A stretch of 64,000 nucleotides of DNA from Petrolisthes cinctipes (GCA_033782935.1 JAWQEG010001436.1:866632-930631); one strand, 5' to 3'. Shown: positions 10,775 through 22,497, numbered from the stretch's first letter. Made by a program: numbers and translations. Notes: a model not told the origin generated them from the sequence alone.

Positions 10775-11120
10775 TCCACCAAAACGAGGGTGACGTACCA
10801 GAAGTTTCTCTAAAACTTGGTGGTTCAGCAGGTGTCGACAAACCACATCAAGCAGCAGGTCCCGGGGCAGCAAGTGTCGGACAGTGGGGCAAGCCAGACA
10901 ATAGTGTTCTATAGTGTTAGCACAGGCCGTCGACACAAGCGACACTTGGTGAAGGGAGGCTAACCCTGCATCCCAGCAACCGGCCATGGTGGCCAGTAGC
11001 CAAGCCTCAAACGAGCAGAGAATACATTGTACCTCCGAACCATGAGGCCCCGACGACGGTAGAAGTATTTGTGACAGCAGACAGACTTGTACAGGGAGGA
11101 GAGCAGCGGAGCGGACTCTA
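10775..11120 (-). pseudogene. C-terminal zinc-like tail of LINE A2
   Basis: Minus-strand sequence encoding the extreme C-terminus of the A2 polyprotein. One frame keeps ANTIEHYCLACPTVRHLLPR, a Cys/His cluster also seen in copy A4 (RFCQAPRANTIEHYCQACP, about 37450-37540). It lies downstream of RNase H and may bind nucleic acid; that role is inference. It is cut off from the rest of RNase H by the LINE B insertion. Confidence 0.65.
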
Positions 11121-11269
11121 ACACACACCAGGTAACACACGGAGAGGTAACACACACCAGCACTCGTCGAGTGAGGTCGTGTCTCGGCGCTCTGTAGCAG
11201 CCAGGGTCAGTCTGTTGACCTACCACCATCATACTTTCTTCAAGACCTTAAGGCAGTGATTTTATCAAC

Positions 11270-11917
11270 ATGTATGTTCCAGTGCAGAGACAGATTCCTG
11301 TGCAGAGATACCGTCTCACTGACTTATACCAGCTAAAGTCGAGTGCCCACTCTCCTCCACCCCATACCATTATTCGGATGAAAGAACTGGGTATCTTCCA
11401 CTACCGCGGCGGCAGGGGAGGACGCCGTATTCCCAGGAAAATAACTACCATAATGACGGAGCGCTTATAAGGAAAGAAGAAAACACCAGTGCAAGATAGA
11501 AAATGTAATAACTTTGAAGTACCCCGACTATGGCACAACTTACCATCTCTACTGATGTCCAACGTCACTTCCTTATGTAACAAGGTGGAAGAGGTTAGTG
11601 TTACAGTGAAAACAGTGGATGCAGGCATCGTGGCTATCACGGAGGCGTGGCAAATTGTTCCCGAGATTTGTGCCATAGAAAATTACGAACTGTTTCACCA
11701 TCTTAGAAAAGAAAGGAGAGGCGGTGGTGTGGTGGTGTACTGCCGTAGTGACCTTCTACCCTCACACCTTAATGTTAATGTGCCAGAGGGATTAGAAGTT
11801 CTGGGGTACGGGTCACCCCTACATCTCACCCACGTCAACTCGCTTCCCTCATTGTTTGTGTGGCTTATCACCCTCCACGCTCCCCCACCGCTGATATGCT
11901 GGTCACCCACATCATAG
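11270..11917 (+). pseudogene. Endonuclease N-terminal half, LINE B
   Basis: Same frame from 11270, with one TAA stop at 11468-11470. The first part (66 residues) contains RMKELGIFHYRGGRGGRR, a basic leader. The second (11489-11917) has LMSNVTSLCNKVEEV, AITEAW (the catalytic ET/EAW box) and GGGVVVYCRSD, the N-terminal half of an AP-type endonuclease. Around 11803 one base has been lost in a codon after LEVL; beyond it the downstream frame continues the same domain (VRVTP then AYHPPRSP). The stop and shift separate it from the RT frame. Confidence 0.8.
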
Positions 11918-14184
11918 ACACCGCCGACTCCCTCAGATCCAGATTTCCCTGTTCTAAACTAGTGATTTGTGGTGACTTTAACGAACTGGATGTCAGTCAC
12001 ATTATGCAACACCTCAACCTAGCCCAGTTAGTAGACTTCCCTACGAATGGAAATGCCACCCTAGACCTCATCATGACTGACATAGGTACCCACTACCTCC
12101 CCCCCCAACCACTACCTCCCATGGGGCGGAGTACACACCTATCTGTACTGTGGGCCCCAGCACCTACCACCTCACGGCCTCCAGCTGTCACTACTACATA
12201 TAGACCCACTCCTGACTCTGCGATGCGACGTTTTGGACAATGGGTGACTCATCACCCTTGGACTGAGGTGCTGACAGTGGAAGATGTACAGTTAAAGTGG
12301 AACAATTATCAGGATACCATCACCACAGCCTACCATCACTTCTTCCCTGTTAAAACAATGAAAATTCATCCTGATGATGTGCCCTGGATCACGCCCAGGA
12401 TAAAGAGATTGATCGAGCAGCGAAATAAAGCATACTACACTAACGAGCCCGGGTATAAAACACTAAGAAATCAGATTATCAGGGAAATAAAAGCAGCCAA
12501 GAAGACCTTCTATCCCAGGAAAGTGCACAGCCTTAAAGAAGTCAACATAGGACAATGGTACAGGACAGTAAAAGATATTTGTGGTCTAAACAGCAATCCC
12601 TCTTCTTTTCCCTTTGTTTCTCACTTATCAGGTGATGAAGCAGCTGAGACCATTAACACTCACTTTGCCAATATTTGTCAAACCCTCCCCAGTCTTGACC
12701 TCACTACCCTGCCTGCCTATCTGCCTTCTCCCTCACCCCCTCCCAGTGTTCAAACTTTTGAAATTGCCAACAAACTCCTTAAATTTAAATCTAAAAGATC
12801 CACCACCCCAGTCGACCTCTCAATAAAAATCTACAAGGAGTTTGCAATTGAACTTGCCACACCCCTCTGCTCTATTGTCAATGCCTCCCTAACTCAGTGT
12901 AAATGTCCCACTCAATGGAAAACAGCATACGTCACCCCCATTCCCAAGATCCCCACTCCACAGTCCCCCAGTGACCTCAGGCCTATTGCCATTACCCCCA
13001 TACCCAGCTTAATTTGTGAAGATTTTGTTTTTAATATGGCGTATGATAACATAAAAATTGTAATTGACCCAAGGCAGTTTGGCAACATGAGGAAATCTTC
13101 CACCTCCCATTGTTTAGTTAGCTTTTTGGATTTCTTGCACAGTGGCTTAGACAAACGCAAGACATCACTGGCTGTTGCCTTTGTTGATTTCAGGAAAGCT
13201 TTTGACCTTGTTGATCACTTCACAGTTATCAACAAAGCCATAGCACTTGGATTACCCCTCTACCTGGTATCATGGCTGTGTGATTTTCTGGCTGGACGTC
13301 AACAGGTAGTGAGGTACAGGGGTGCTGTCTCAGGGCCACAACCCCTCAGTTGTGGTGTTCCCCCGGGGACCAAGATGGGACCTCTGTGCTTTTTAATCCT
13401 GATCAACGACGCCCTAACCGATACCCCTGCCAGGTGGAAGTATGTGGATGACAGCACGGTGGGGATAACAGTGGATAACACCTCACCGGACTACACACCA
13501 CTGCAAGGTATCCTGGACTTACTGCAGGCATGGACTACGGTCAACAAGGTCACCATCAACCATGATAAGACCGTAGTTATGCATTTCAACACCGCCACCA
13601 CCCAAGTACAACCACCATCATTGACTGTGGGTGACCATCCTCTCCAGTTAGTTCAGTCCACCAAACTCCTGGGTATCACCATCGACCACAAACTCAACTG
13701 GAAGGAACATGTAAATAACACGGTCAAGTCAGCCTCGTACCGTCTCTACATGTTAAGACGACTGAGGTCACTTGGGACACCCATGTTGGAGCTCAGTACC
13801 ATCTATAGCTCCTTCATACTACCCAAGCTTACCTATGCGTCACCAGCCTGGTCATCCTCTATTAACACCACCCAGAAACATCAACTGGAGAGAGTACAGA
13901 AAAGGGCGTGTAGAATAATACTGGGTGGTGAGTACACAGGGTACAACAATGCTCTCTCCACCCTCAACATGTTATCCCTCAGTCAGCTCCACCATCAGAC
14001 ACTACTATCATTCGGCCAGGGACTACTACAACATCCACGTCACCGACACTTCCTTCCACCTACAATACCTCGTCCACCTCGTGCACTCCGTCACACCAAC
14101 AAACTACAGCCTATAAGAGCCCGCACTGACAGATACAAGAACAGTGCCATCCCTGCCATCATACACCTACTCAACAACACCTAG
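11860..14184 (+). CDS. LINE B endonuclease C-terminal half plus reverse transcriptase (774 codons)
   Basis: Longest open frame in the window. Residues 36-44 (ICGDFNELD), 67-74 (TLDLIMTD) and 91-98 (STHLSVLW) are the C-terminal half of an AP-type endonuclease. RT motifs follow: LRPIAITP (about 373-380), FVDFRKAFD motif A (441-449), CGVPPGTKMGPLCF (498-511) and YVDD (528-531) with the catalytic aspartates present, then LGITIDHKLNW and a thumb ending in a basic tail. The true gene starts upstream, since the first methionine sits inside the endonuclease; the frameshift near 11803 explains that. It would nick target DNA and copy the element RNA at the nick. The RT itself looks intact; clade (CR1/L2 group) is inference. 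Confidence 0.88.
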   Translation: MAYHPPRSPTADMLVTHIIDTADSLRSRFPCSKLVICGDFNELDVSHIMQHLNLAQLVDFPTNGNATLDLIMTDIGTHYLPPQPLPPMGRSTHLSVLWAPAPTTSRPPAVTTTYRPTPDSAMRRFGQWVTHHPWTEVLTVEDVQLKWNNYQDTITTAYHHFFPVKTMKIHPDDVPWITPRIKRLIEQRNKAYYTNEPGYKTLRNQIIREIKAAKKTFYPRKVHSLKEVNIGQWYRTVKDICGLNSNPSSFPFVSHLSGDEAAETINTHFANICQTLPSLDLTTLPAYLPSPSPPPSVQTFEIANKLLKFKSKRSTTPVDLSIKIYKEFAIELATPLCSIVNASLTQCKCPTQWKTAYVTPIPKIPTPQSPSDLRPIAITPIPSLICEDFVFNMAYDNIKIVIDPRQFGNMRKSSTSHCLVSFLDFLHSGLDKRKTSLAVAFVDFRKAFDLVDHFTVINKAIALGLPLYLVSWLCDFLAGRQQVVRYRGAVSGPQPLSCGVPPGTKMGPLCFLILINDALTDTPARWKYVDDSTVGITVDNTSPDYTPLQGILDLLQAWTTVNKVTINHDKTVVMHFNTATTQVQPPSLTVGDHPLQLVQSTKLLGITIDHKLNWKEHVNNTVKSASYRLYMLRRLRSLGTPMLELSTIYSSFILPKLTYASPAWSSSINTTQKHQLERVQKRACRIILGGEYTGYNNALSTLNMLSLSQLHHQTLLSFGQGLLQHPRHRHFLPPTIPRPPRALRHTNKLQPIRARTDRYKNSAIPAIIHLLNNT

Positions 14185-14340
14185 TTTAATCAATATACTG
14201 CCTTATATTCTTGTATATATTTTATGTTTATTTCTATTCCTCTTACTTATATTTTTACATCTATTCATAACTGTATATTTTCAGCTCCAGGCTGCCACTC
14301 TCATTAATAAAACCGTTTATTATTATTATTATTATTTTAT

Positions 14341-15190
14341 GTCAGGGAGAGAGGACGTTCAACACCACGAGGAGGCAGATGGCAGGCCTCCTTCGTGAGT
14401 CTGTCAACTGTAGTATTATGACATAAACCTACATGGGATGGCACCCGTAAAAATTTGACAGTCAAGTTATGATTCACAATAAGGCCATAAACGACAAAAT
14501 CTGCTGAACAACAGTAGAGTGTGTGGGCTGAAGACTGGAGAGGGAATGAAGGGCAGGTTTGGAGTCACAAAAGATGGCAGCATTCACTCCACGTTGACAA
14601 ACAACACTAACAGCATCCAGAATGGCATACAGTTCACACAATGTGGAGCTATAGTGGTTACAGAGACGACGGCCAACCCAGCCCCCTGGAGGTGACTCCA
14701 AGTCAGGTGAGAAAACGGCACAACCTGCTCCACCATCCGCTTGCAAGAAACCATCAGTGTAGAGGCAGTATGGATTTGTGATGGAGGATGTCACTGTTTC
14801 TATGTGTTCCAGAGCCAACTGCCGCTGTAGAGAAGGCAGTTCTGACTTGGAAGTAGGTGTGAAGCTCACATCATGTGTTGGTAGCATCCACAGAGGGGGC
14901 CCTGAGGGGACTTCTTCAACCATTATATCTATATTAAGACTACGGAGCATAGAGGAAACAGACCTTAAAAGAGTACGTCCAGCAGGCTGTATGGGAGGGA
15001 CAGGAGAGTATGGTCTAAAACAGGTCCTGACGATCTGAGAGTAGTAGGGAGAAAGATGTGGGAAATGGGGGCACTTGACAGTAAAGCATGTACCATTGGA
15101 GTAAATTATCTCAACTAATGGGAGAAGACGCAACTCACGCTGCATATTTACTATCCTGGTCGACATGGGACAGCCGAGAATTATTATCAT
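14341..15190 (-). pseudogene. RNase H domain and RT thumb of LINE A2
   Basis: The frame 15190-14474 begins in the RT thumb (ILGCPMSTRIVNMQREL) and runs through a linker to RNase H: CLYTDGFLQADGGAGCAVFS (first Asp), TLCELYAILDAVS (Glu) and IFCDSKPALHSLSS (second Asp). The last catalytic positions lie in the left part of A2. TDGS is changed to TDGF here. It ends near the point where LINE B was inserted, so the domain is split by 3.2 kb. The first three catalytic acidic residues are still present. Confidence 0.82.
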
Positions 15191-16258
15191 TGCTCTATTA
15201 TGAAATTTCTCTAAACTTTCCAGCGTAGCCCTAGGAAGTTGAATCAGAACGGGTGAGATGTAATCAACAACTGAATGGATAAAAGCAATATAGATGGTCC
15301 TGACTACTGGGATGTAGATGCCAGAGGAGTTGTTAGTGAGCCATTAAAGTGGTGTAAGTCGGCTCTTGAGACGACCCAACAAGTCCTGGATAAAGGGATG
15401 GTCTTGTGGCATGGCAGGGACAACCGGCCAAATAATGACTGGTGTGCCCAGGTAGCGGTACTGGGAACACATGGGAATGACAGTCCCTCCAATGTTGAAT
15501 ACTGGCTGAGCTTGAGGAAGGCGGCAGAGGAATATTCTGGTCTTATCTGGTGAGACAATGATGCCACAGTGAGAGGAGTCCACAGAGAAGGAGTCAAGAA
15601 ACTGCTGGAGATCCCGTGGCGTGGTAGAATGAACACATATATCATCAACATAGCACGTAATTGTAGTTCCAGGAATATCAGGGAGAGAAGTGAGCAGCTG
15701 ATGCATCAATATGAAATAAAATTGGGCTGAGAACACCCTCTTAATGAAAACTGCGCAAAGGACTGAGCGCACCACTGAAAAACACACGGGAGGCCCTGTA
15801 ACATACTGAGGTAGCCCCTAATCCACCGTAGTAGATTACCCTTTATCCCAAAGTCAACCAGTTGATCTATTGTCAACATCGAAAGCACTTCTAAGGTCAA
15901 TTATGGCCATCACACGGTCCCTGGAGAGGCGAGAGTACAGGTCGACTAGGCAGTGGTGTGTGCTCCGCTGGGGAAGGAAACCAAACAGCCATGGAGAAAG
16001 GTGATCCTGCAGTCGGTACATGAGATGATTGAGTAAGATTCTCTCTATAACCTTACAAAAACAGGACTTCGTAGTGCTGGGCTTAGGGAAGGGTATTATT
16101 GTACTGCTGGTCCAGGCTCGTGGTACATCACCGTCACGAAGACAAAGATTGTACAATCGAAGTAGAGGGTTCCCAGGAATTTGATTAAGTAGGCGCAGCA
16201 CAGCATAAGTAATACCATCATCACCAGGGAAAGAAGCTCTATCCCAGAGAGAGAGCAC
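15191..16258 (-). pseudogene. Reverse transcriptase of LINE A2
   Basis: Three minus-strand frames (16258-15854, 15900-15706, 15787-15344) together cover most of the RT. The first has ASFPGDDGITYAVLRLL, STTKSCFCKVIERILLNHL and GFLPQRSTHHCL, then DLRSAFD (motif A). The second has VDFGIKGNLLRWIRGYL, and the third has TITCYVDDICVHS (YVDD catalytic box), DSSHCGIIVSPDKTRI and YRYLGTPV. Small deletions near 15735 and 15885 shift the frame, and part of the GTPQGGVLSP region is lost. Inactive. Confidence 0.83.
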
Positions 16259-17545
16259 AGTGAAACTCCTCCTCAGTTATCTGCTCTGTATCATCGTCAT
16301 CATCTTGCAACAGAGCAGACACCAGACGTAGTCGATGGACAGCAGCACAAGAAGCAAGTGCATCTTGTATGTGTATGGGTAGACTGGCTGGGGTAGATTG
16401 TTCTGACCAGGCAGGAGTGTGATGACGGGCAGTGGCCGGCGTCTTTTTAACAACCCGACGGATGAGGTGCCACATAGAAGCCACACTCATTTGCTGGTTG
16501 ATGCTGTCCATGAACCACTGCCAAGACTCAGTGTGAGCACACTCCAGCAGGGCGACAAAAGCGTCCCTAGATATCTGGTAATGATGGATCAGGTCAAGGG
16601 TTCGGTTGGTTTGAAACAAAAGACCATCACGTTCAGCCTCCTCCTTCGCCTCCTGTATACATACATCAGGTGTCCAGGAGTGGATGTTGGAAGTGTGGCC
16701 GGGAGACGTATAGCCTATAAAAGTCATGAGTAGCAGATACAAGATCAGAGTACAACTGTTCAGCTGATGATATGTCAAATGTAGGGAATACATGGGCCAT
16801 AAACAAGATGTAAGTCGGGCAATATTTAGGGGTACAGCAATATGCAAACGAGTGGCTGAAGCACTTGACCCAGCAGGTAGAGAATAAGGAAACCGAAGAG
16901 CGACATGATCAGAAAATAAGTCTGGCATGGAGGAGCACTGGACTTGAGATCCTATCAGGCTAGCCGAGAGGATGTAATCCAGAGTACCTCCCCGGCAACA
17001 AGTGGCACCACCAGTGTCCCAGCATTTTAGATGATGCTTGCGGATGTATAAAAGGAGACGAACACCATTACGATTAATAGAGCCAGATCCATCACCCAAG
17101 TCAGATTGCCGAGCATTATAATCTCCCGTATACACCATTCTACGCACTCTTGGAAAAGGAAGAGCCTCAAGAGTGAGTCTAGCCAGAGCAGAATAGACAT
17201 TACATAATTGGAATACTCCATCCCCAGGTAGAACCTCAAACAGCTGAAAGGTCATGTCAGGATCAGAGGAGGTACAGAGGAGGCAATGTGGCAAGGAGCT
17301 ATGTATGTAAGTCAGGAGACCATTCCTTACCAGATGAACATATGGCACATAACCTGAGAGGGGAGGAGCTTGCCCAGCGGTGAGCGGCCATCCTGGAAAT
17401 GCTTCCTGGAGAAAAAGAACAGTTGAGATGATGGCCTGCTGAGCCTCAACCAAGGCTGAAAGTTTGGAGTCATTAGCAGCCTGAGCAGCAACCAGCCCAT
17501 CAATCCTGGCTTCAAGGGTGGAGAAGTAGTTCTCGAGGGCCGTGC
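16239..17545 (-). pseudogene. AP endonuclease and linker of LINE A2
   Basis: A 404-codon frame (17453-16239). It contains FLQEAFPG, GYVPYVHLVRNGLLTYIHSSLPH, YTGDYNARQSDLGDGSGS (the GDxNA box), GGTLDYILSASL and FSDHVALRF (SDH catalytic pair), all diagnostic of a LINE AP endonuclease, then a linker ending in LLQDDDDDTEQITEEEFHCALSLG just before the RT. Compared with copy A3, the N-terminal SWNVCGL part is missing through an internal deletion. As a result this frame is continuous with the upstream ORF1 frame except for one TGA at 17547-17549. Confidence 0.82.
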
Positions 17546-17546
17546 A

Positions 17547-18044
17547 TCATTCCATGAGGGTAGCAACAGACTTGCGGAGGGCCAGGTCCAGAGGCGAGGT
17601 AGGGCTGGTGGGAGGAGCAGACTGGTGAGGTGATGATGGCAGTGGTGGAGGTGGTGCAATAGTAGAGACACAAGCCTGGACCTGACGTCGAGTACATCCA
17701 TGCCACACGTTAACCCCTGGCTGAAGGTATCGTGGACACTTCCGTCGAGATGTATCCTCAGGAGGTGTAGGCTCAGAAGTGGAGACAGCAGGACGTGATG
17801 GTTCACCCCTGACAGGACACGTCCTGGAATCATGGTCGGCGGCACACCAGGCACACTTCGGCAAAGCTGAACAGTACCGGGAGATATGCCCAACTCCCCA
17901 GCACCTGTAGCACCAAGGCTGGTCATTATGAAGTTTCCACACCTCACACGGTGGAAGACAGGAAAGAAAATCAAATGAGATCTCAATTGGAGGTGGGTCG
18001 GGAAGACTCCTGACAACAACAATACGGCTAATGGGGAAACCATC
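17547..18044 (-). pseudogene. ORF1 C-terminal half with zinc knuckles, LINE A2
   Basis: The frame 17942-17547 carries two gag-type knuckles: CYRCWGVGHISRYC (C-x2-C-x4-H-x4-C) and CAWCAADHDSRTC (C-x2-C-x3-H-x4-C), followed by a proline/serine-rich segment. Such knuckles bind the element RNA. The N-terminal half lies on the far side of the TTAA element at 18049-18637, which interrupts the gene. A TGA ends the frame at 17547, after which the same frame opens into the endonuclease. Confidence 0.82.
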
Positions 18045-18048
18045 TTAA

Positions 18049-18637
18049 CCCCTTAGGACCGATTGACCGACATGTCGGTGATAAAAAAATTAATCGTTCC
18101 TTCCGAATAACCGACATGTCGACGTACCTACAAAAAACTGTAGCGAGTAGCTAGCGAGCTGGCGTTGGTAACGATGGAAAACTAACGTCCTTGAGAAAAG
18201 GTTTGACTGTGGTAGTGGTGTCTGGCAGCTGCGTATATCTCACCACTACATGGTGTTTTCTTATGTTTCTCATATCTCTCTGCTATCTACTATACTCCAG
18301 GAGAGTCTAGACAGACAAAATTACACTGAAATACGTTTATCATCATTGAAAACCACTTAGACGCATTATTTAGGTGTTTATATACATGTTTACAGCGTAC
18401 GCAGAGCGTATGAGGTTTTCTTTCATGCGTTTCAGGGGATACTATTTATTTATTTTCGGACTTTGATGCTCTGTCATACGCAAACGAGTACACCTAGGAG
18501 GCTCCCGTTTTCAGTTCCTGGTGTGTAAATTCAAGCTCTTTCATTCTGTAAGAACAAAATTTGCCTACATGAAAGTTGAAAATTGACCCCCAGAAGTCGA
18601 CTGGGGATGAAAAAAAAAAAAAGTCGGTCCTAAGGGG
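18049..18637. repeat. TTAA-flanked MITE in LINE A2 ORF1 (589 bp)
   Basis: Flanked by TTAA at 18045-18048 and 18638-18641. The terminal inverted repeat CCCCTTAGGACCGA is perfect over 14 bases at both ends. Near the left end is the palindrome ACCGACATGTCGGT and a second CCGACATGTCG. It interrupts ORF1 of LINE A2, with ORF1 coding sequence resuming on both sides. No transposase frame. Terminal CCCC and TTAA duplication indicate a piggyBac-type non-autonomous element; the one at 10383-10770 has related ends. Confidence 0.9.
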
Positions 18638-18641
18638 TTAA

Positions 18642-19352
18642 AGAAGCGACGGGCAGAGTTCACACCAGGGTATCCCTCGGCAAATTTCGGGTCAACATCA
18701 ATAGGAAAACAGGTGAGGATGTAGCTGGGGAACTTATGATGCCTCTCAGCTGAGTCTTGAAGAATAAGAGGCAGAGACAAAATTCACCAGCCTTGACTCT
18801 ATCAATGATGTCCTGACGCTTCCTAGAGATGTAGACAAACCGGTAGGTAACCGCAGCCATCTTGACTTCAGCAACTTCACGCTGTAATTGGAAAGCCCTG
18901 TTGACATCAGACAACCAACGCAGCTTTGTGTCCGTAGATGGGTTCTCAGAGAAGGAGAGCTTGACATAGGCATCTCTCGGGGAAAAAGCAGGTAGGCTAG
19001 ATGAGAGCAAGGAGTTGGTATTCAAGGAAGAAACACCAGGGTGAGGCAGAGAAGGTACGTCGTGCACAGCTGAAGCACCCTTCGCCATCTTGGCAGCTGG
19101 AAGCAAACAGTCCACACCATCGGAATCCTGCGAGGAGTCGGACGAGGCATCAATGGGTCGCTTGGTGGAGGTTGAGGAGGTGGAAGGCTGCAACCTGAGC
19201 TGCAGAGTGAACGAGGAGAGGGCGGGAGGGTTGCGAGAGGGCAGCTCAGGCCAGTGATCCTTTATAGGAGACTCATCCTCCTCCGACATGGCCAAGTCTG
19301 CCTCCAGGCAGGAAGCCACATCCGAATCCGCGCTCTCCATCAGGCCAGGCAA
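18642..19352 (-). pseudogene. ORF1 N-terminal half of LINE A2
   Basis: The frame 19352-18660 starts MPGLMESADSDVASCLEADL and continues through an acidic, serine-rich, low-complexity segment (STSSTSTKRPIDASSDSSQD) to a more conserved block with SPRDAYVKLSFSENPSTDTK and RFVYISRKRQDIIDRVKAG. Copy A3 has the same start at about 21520. The block before the knuckles probably forms the RNA-binding ORF1 core, but I cannot name the fold. The 3' end is cut by the TTAA element. Confidence 0.75.
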
Positions 19353-19556
19353 GGCCTAGATGGGAAGCGAACACCTGAACACACACACACACAGAACCAC
19401 AACAAAACATACAAATCACTAACAACAAAACCACGAAAAAAAAGAGATAAAACAGACAAACAACACCACAGAAACAACAACACACAAACAAGAACGCAGA
19501 AACATTGCAAGCAGAGCGCTAGGAGAACGTCTTCACTCCACTAAGGTTGTGGCGAG
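19353..19556 (-). other. 5' UTR of LINE A2
   Basis: Matches 1843-1955 (A1) and 21243-21470 (A3, opposite strand). It contains a short (CA)n run and CAA-rich sequence and ends with GGCGAGACTG at about 19556. Confidence 0.7.
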
Positions 19557-19573
19557 ACTGGTCCGTGGCTGTA

Positions 19574-19726
19574 CAGTCACGAGCACTAACAAATATTCAG
19601 GTTTGCTTCGAATACCTAGAGACAGTAAATAAATGCACAATAAATTCTCCATTGGAATGACTTTGTTGGTGAATTGGACTGTTAAGGCTTCAACCAAAGC
19701 TGCATCCTTATTAGTGCTCGTGACTG
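19574..19726. repeat. TA-flanked MITE (153 bp)
   Basis: Bounded by TA at 19572-19573 and 19727-19728, with perfect 16 bp terminal inverted repeats CAGTCACGAGCACTAA. Inside the left end is AGGTTTGCTTCGAATA, shared with the elements at 38995-39310 and the fragments at 38418 and 42008. TA target and CAGT ends are typical of Tc1/mariner non-autonomous elements. It lies 17 bases beyond the 5' end of LINE A2. Confidence 0.9.
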
Positions 19727-19744
19727 TACATACAGTACACTAGC

Positions 19745-19862
19745 AAACTACAATCCCTAGCCCACCTGAGTCGAAGCCCGAGATCTGTAGAAGGCTGTTT
19801 CTGGATAACAGCCCAATCAAAGCCTCCATTGGTTTGAGATGTGAGTGTGTGTGGCCTCGTGA
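19745..19862. repeat. Single arm of foldback element
   Basis: Diverged copy of part of the element at 9810-9992: CCTAGCCCACCTGAG, GATCTG and CTGTTTCTGGATAACAGCC occur in the same order as in its left arm, followed by spacer-like sequence. No second arm is evident. Confidence 0.6.
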
Positions 19863-21242
<1,380 letters not shown>

Positions 21243-21406
21243 GAAGTCTCGCCCTAACATTGGTAGTGTGAGGACGTTCTCCTGGCGTTCTGTCCTTCGT
21301 TGTTGCCTCTGCATTGTTGTTTGTGTGTTGTTGTTTCTGCGTTGTTCTCTGTGTTGTTTGTCTGTTTTCTTGTACCCTTCAGTTTTGATCTGTTGTGGTT
21401 CCGTGT

Positions 21407-21438
<32 letters not shown>

Positions 21439-21517
21439 TTCCCTGGCTAACAGTTCCTGAGGTGATCACTGCTTGTTGAGTTGTTTGCTGCTACCCATCG
21501 AAGCCTTGCCTGGCCCG

Positions 21518-22350
21518 ATGGAGAGCTTGGGGTCGGATGCAGCTTCCTGTTTAGAGGCCGACTTAGCCATATCAGCAGAGGAAGACGAGTCTATTGTAGA
21601 AGACCACTCACCTGAGCTGCCCTCGCACAACCCTCCCATCTTGTCCTCGGTCACTCCACAGCTTGGGTTGCAGCCGGCCATCTCTTCCACCTCAACCAAG
21701 CGACGTGTAGACGCCTCTTCTGATTCAGATGCCTCTAATAATGAGGACTGTTTGCCTCCGGCTGCCAAAAGTGTGCTTCAGCTGTCCTTCCTGCTTTTTA
21801 ACCTAGAGACGTGTATGTCAAACTCTCCTTCACTGGGAACTCTTTCGATTTCCTTCCCTGCCTTCCACTGTGTGAGGTGCAGAAACTTGGTGCTACAGGT
21901 GTTTGGGAGTTGGACACATCTCCCGGTACTATTCGGTCTCGCCGAAGTGTACATGGTGAGCGGCTGGCCATGTCTCCAGGACGTGTCCTGCCAGGAATGA
22001 ATCATCACGTCCTGCTGCTTCCACCTCTGAGCTTCCACCTCCTGAGGATACGTCTCGATGGAAGTGTCCACGATAGCTTCAGCTGGAGGATAATGCGTGG
22101 CATAGATGTGCTTGACACCAGGCCCAGACTTGTGCCTCTACTGCCAAAAACCTCCATGGCCACCACCACCATCACCTCCTCAGGCTGCTACTCCCACCAG
22201 TCCCGCCTCGTCACTTTCCTCATGGCACAACATAAGGGTCCTCGAGAACCACTTCTCCACCCTTTAATCCAGGATTGATAGACTGGTTGTAGCTCAGGCC
22301 TCTACTGACTCCAAACTTTCCACCTAGATTGAGGCTCGGCAAACAAACCG
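21518..22350 (+). pseudogene. ORF1 of LINE A3/A4 (broken)
   Basis: The first frame (to about 21770) reads MESLGSDAASCLEADLAI and an acidic/serine-rich segment, parallel to ORF1 of A2. After an internal deletion the knuckle region follows in other frames (about 21880-22000; TGTGTGAGGTGCAGAAACTTGG and beyond), where Cys codons at knuckle spacing can be recognised by comparison with A2 but are out of frame with the start. The segment between the two (the AYVKLSF block) is largely lost. Inactive. Confidence 0.65.
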
Positions 22351-22497
22351 TCGTCTCATCGAACAGATGGATACTATTGCCTCTCCTTTTGAGAAGTTTT
22401 GCGAGTCAGCCCCTTTTCTTGGTCTGTCTCCTTCTCCAGGTCGCTTGTCTGCAACACTCCCCGGACTTCTACCTCCAAACACAGAGTTTGCTAGTGA

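Larger units (their letters stand above)
11121..14337 (+). mobile_element. CR1/L2-like LINE, family B, inserted in LINE A2
   Basis: Plus-strand non-LTR element about 3.2 kb long inside the minus-strand LINE A2. It has a 5' region with AACACACACCAG repeats, one long endonuclease-RT gene (from about 11270 to 14184), a 150 bp 3' UTR with AATAAA, and a terminal (ATT)n run. The A sequence GACTCTA on the left and TGTCAGGGAG on the right are adjacent in other A copies, which fixes the right boundary exactly and the left to within about 30 bases. Only one in-frame stop (11468-11470) and one single-base frameshift (about 11803) were seen, so it is the youngest-looking LINE here. Confidence 0.88.
10197..19556 (-). 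mobile_element. LINE family A, copy A2 (near full length, three insertions)
   Basis: Best full view of family A. On the minus strand: 5' UTR (19556-19353), ORF1 with CCHC knuckles (19352-17547), endonuclease (17545-16239), RT (16258-15191), RNase H and C-terminus (15190-14341, then 11120-10775), 3' UTR with a (GT)n tract and end near 10197. It is interrupted by LINE B (about 11121-14337) and two TTAA elements (10383-10770, 18049-18637). Subtracting these leaves roughly 5.2 kb. Sister copies A3/A4 and A5 confirm each junction. Frameshifts and stops make it inactive. Confidence 0.9.

Noticed and set aside
17327..18043. 238-codon minus-strand frame overlapping ORF1 of LINE A2
   Set aside because: Out of frame with the zinc knuckles and endonuclease seen in the neighbouring frame; it is a shadow.
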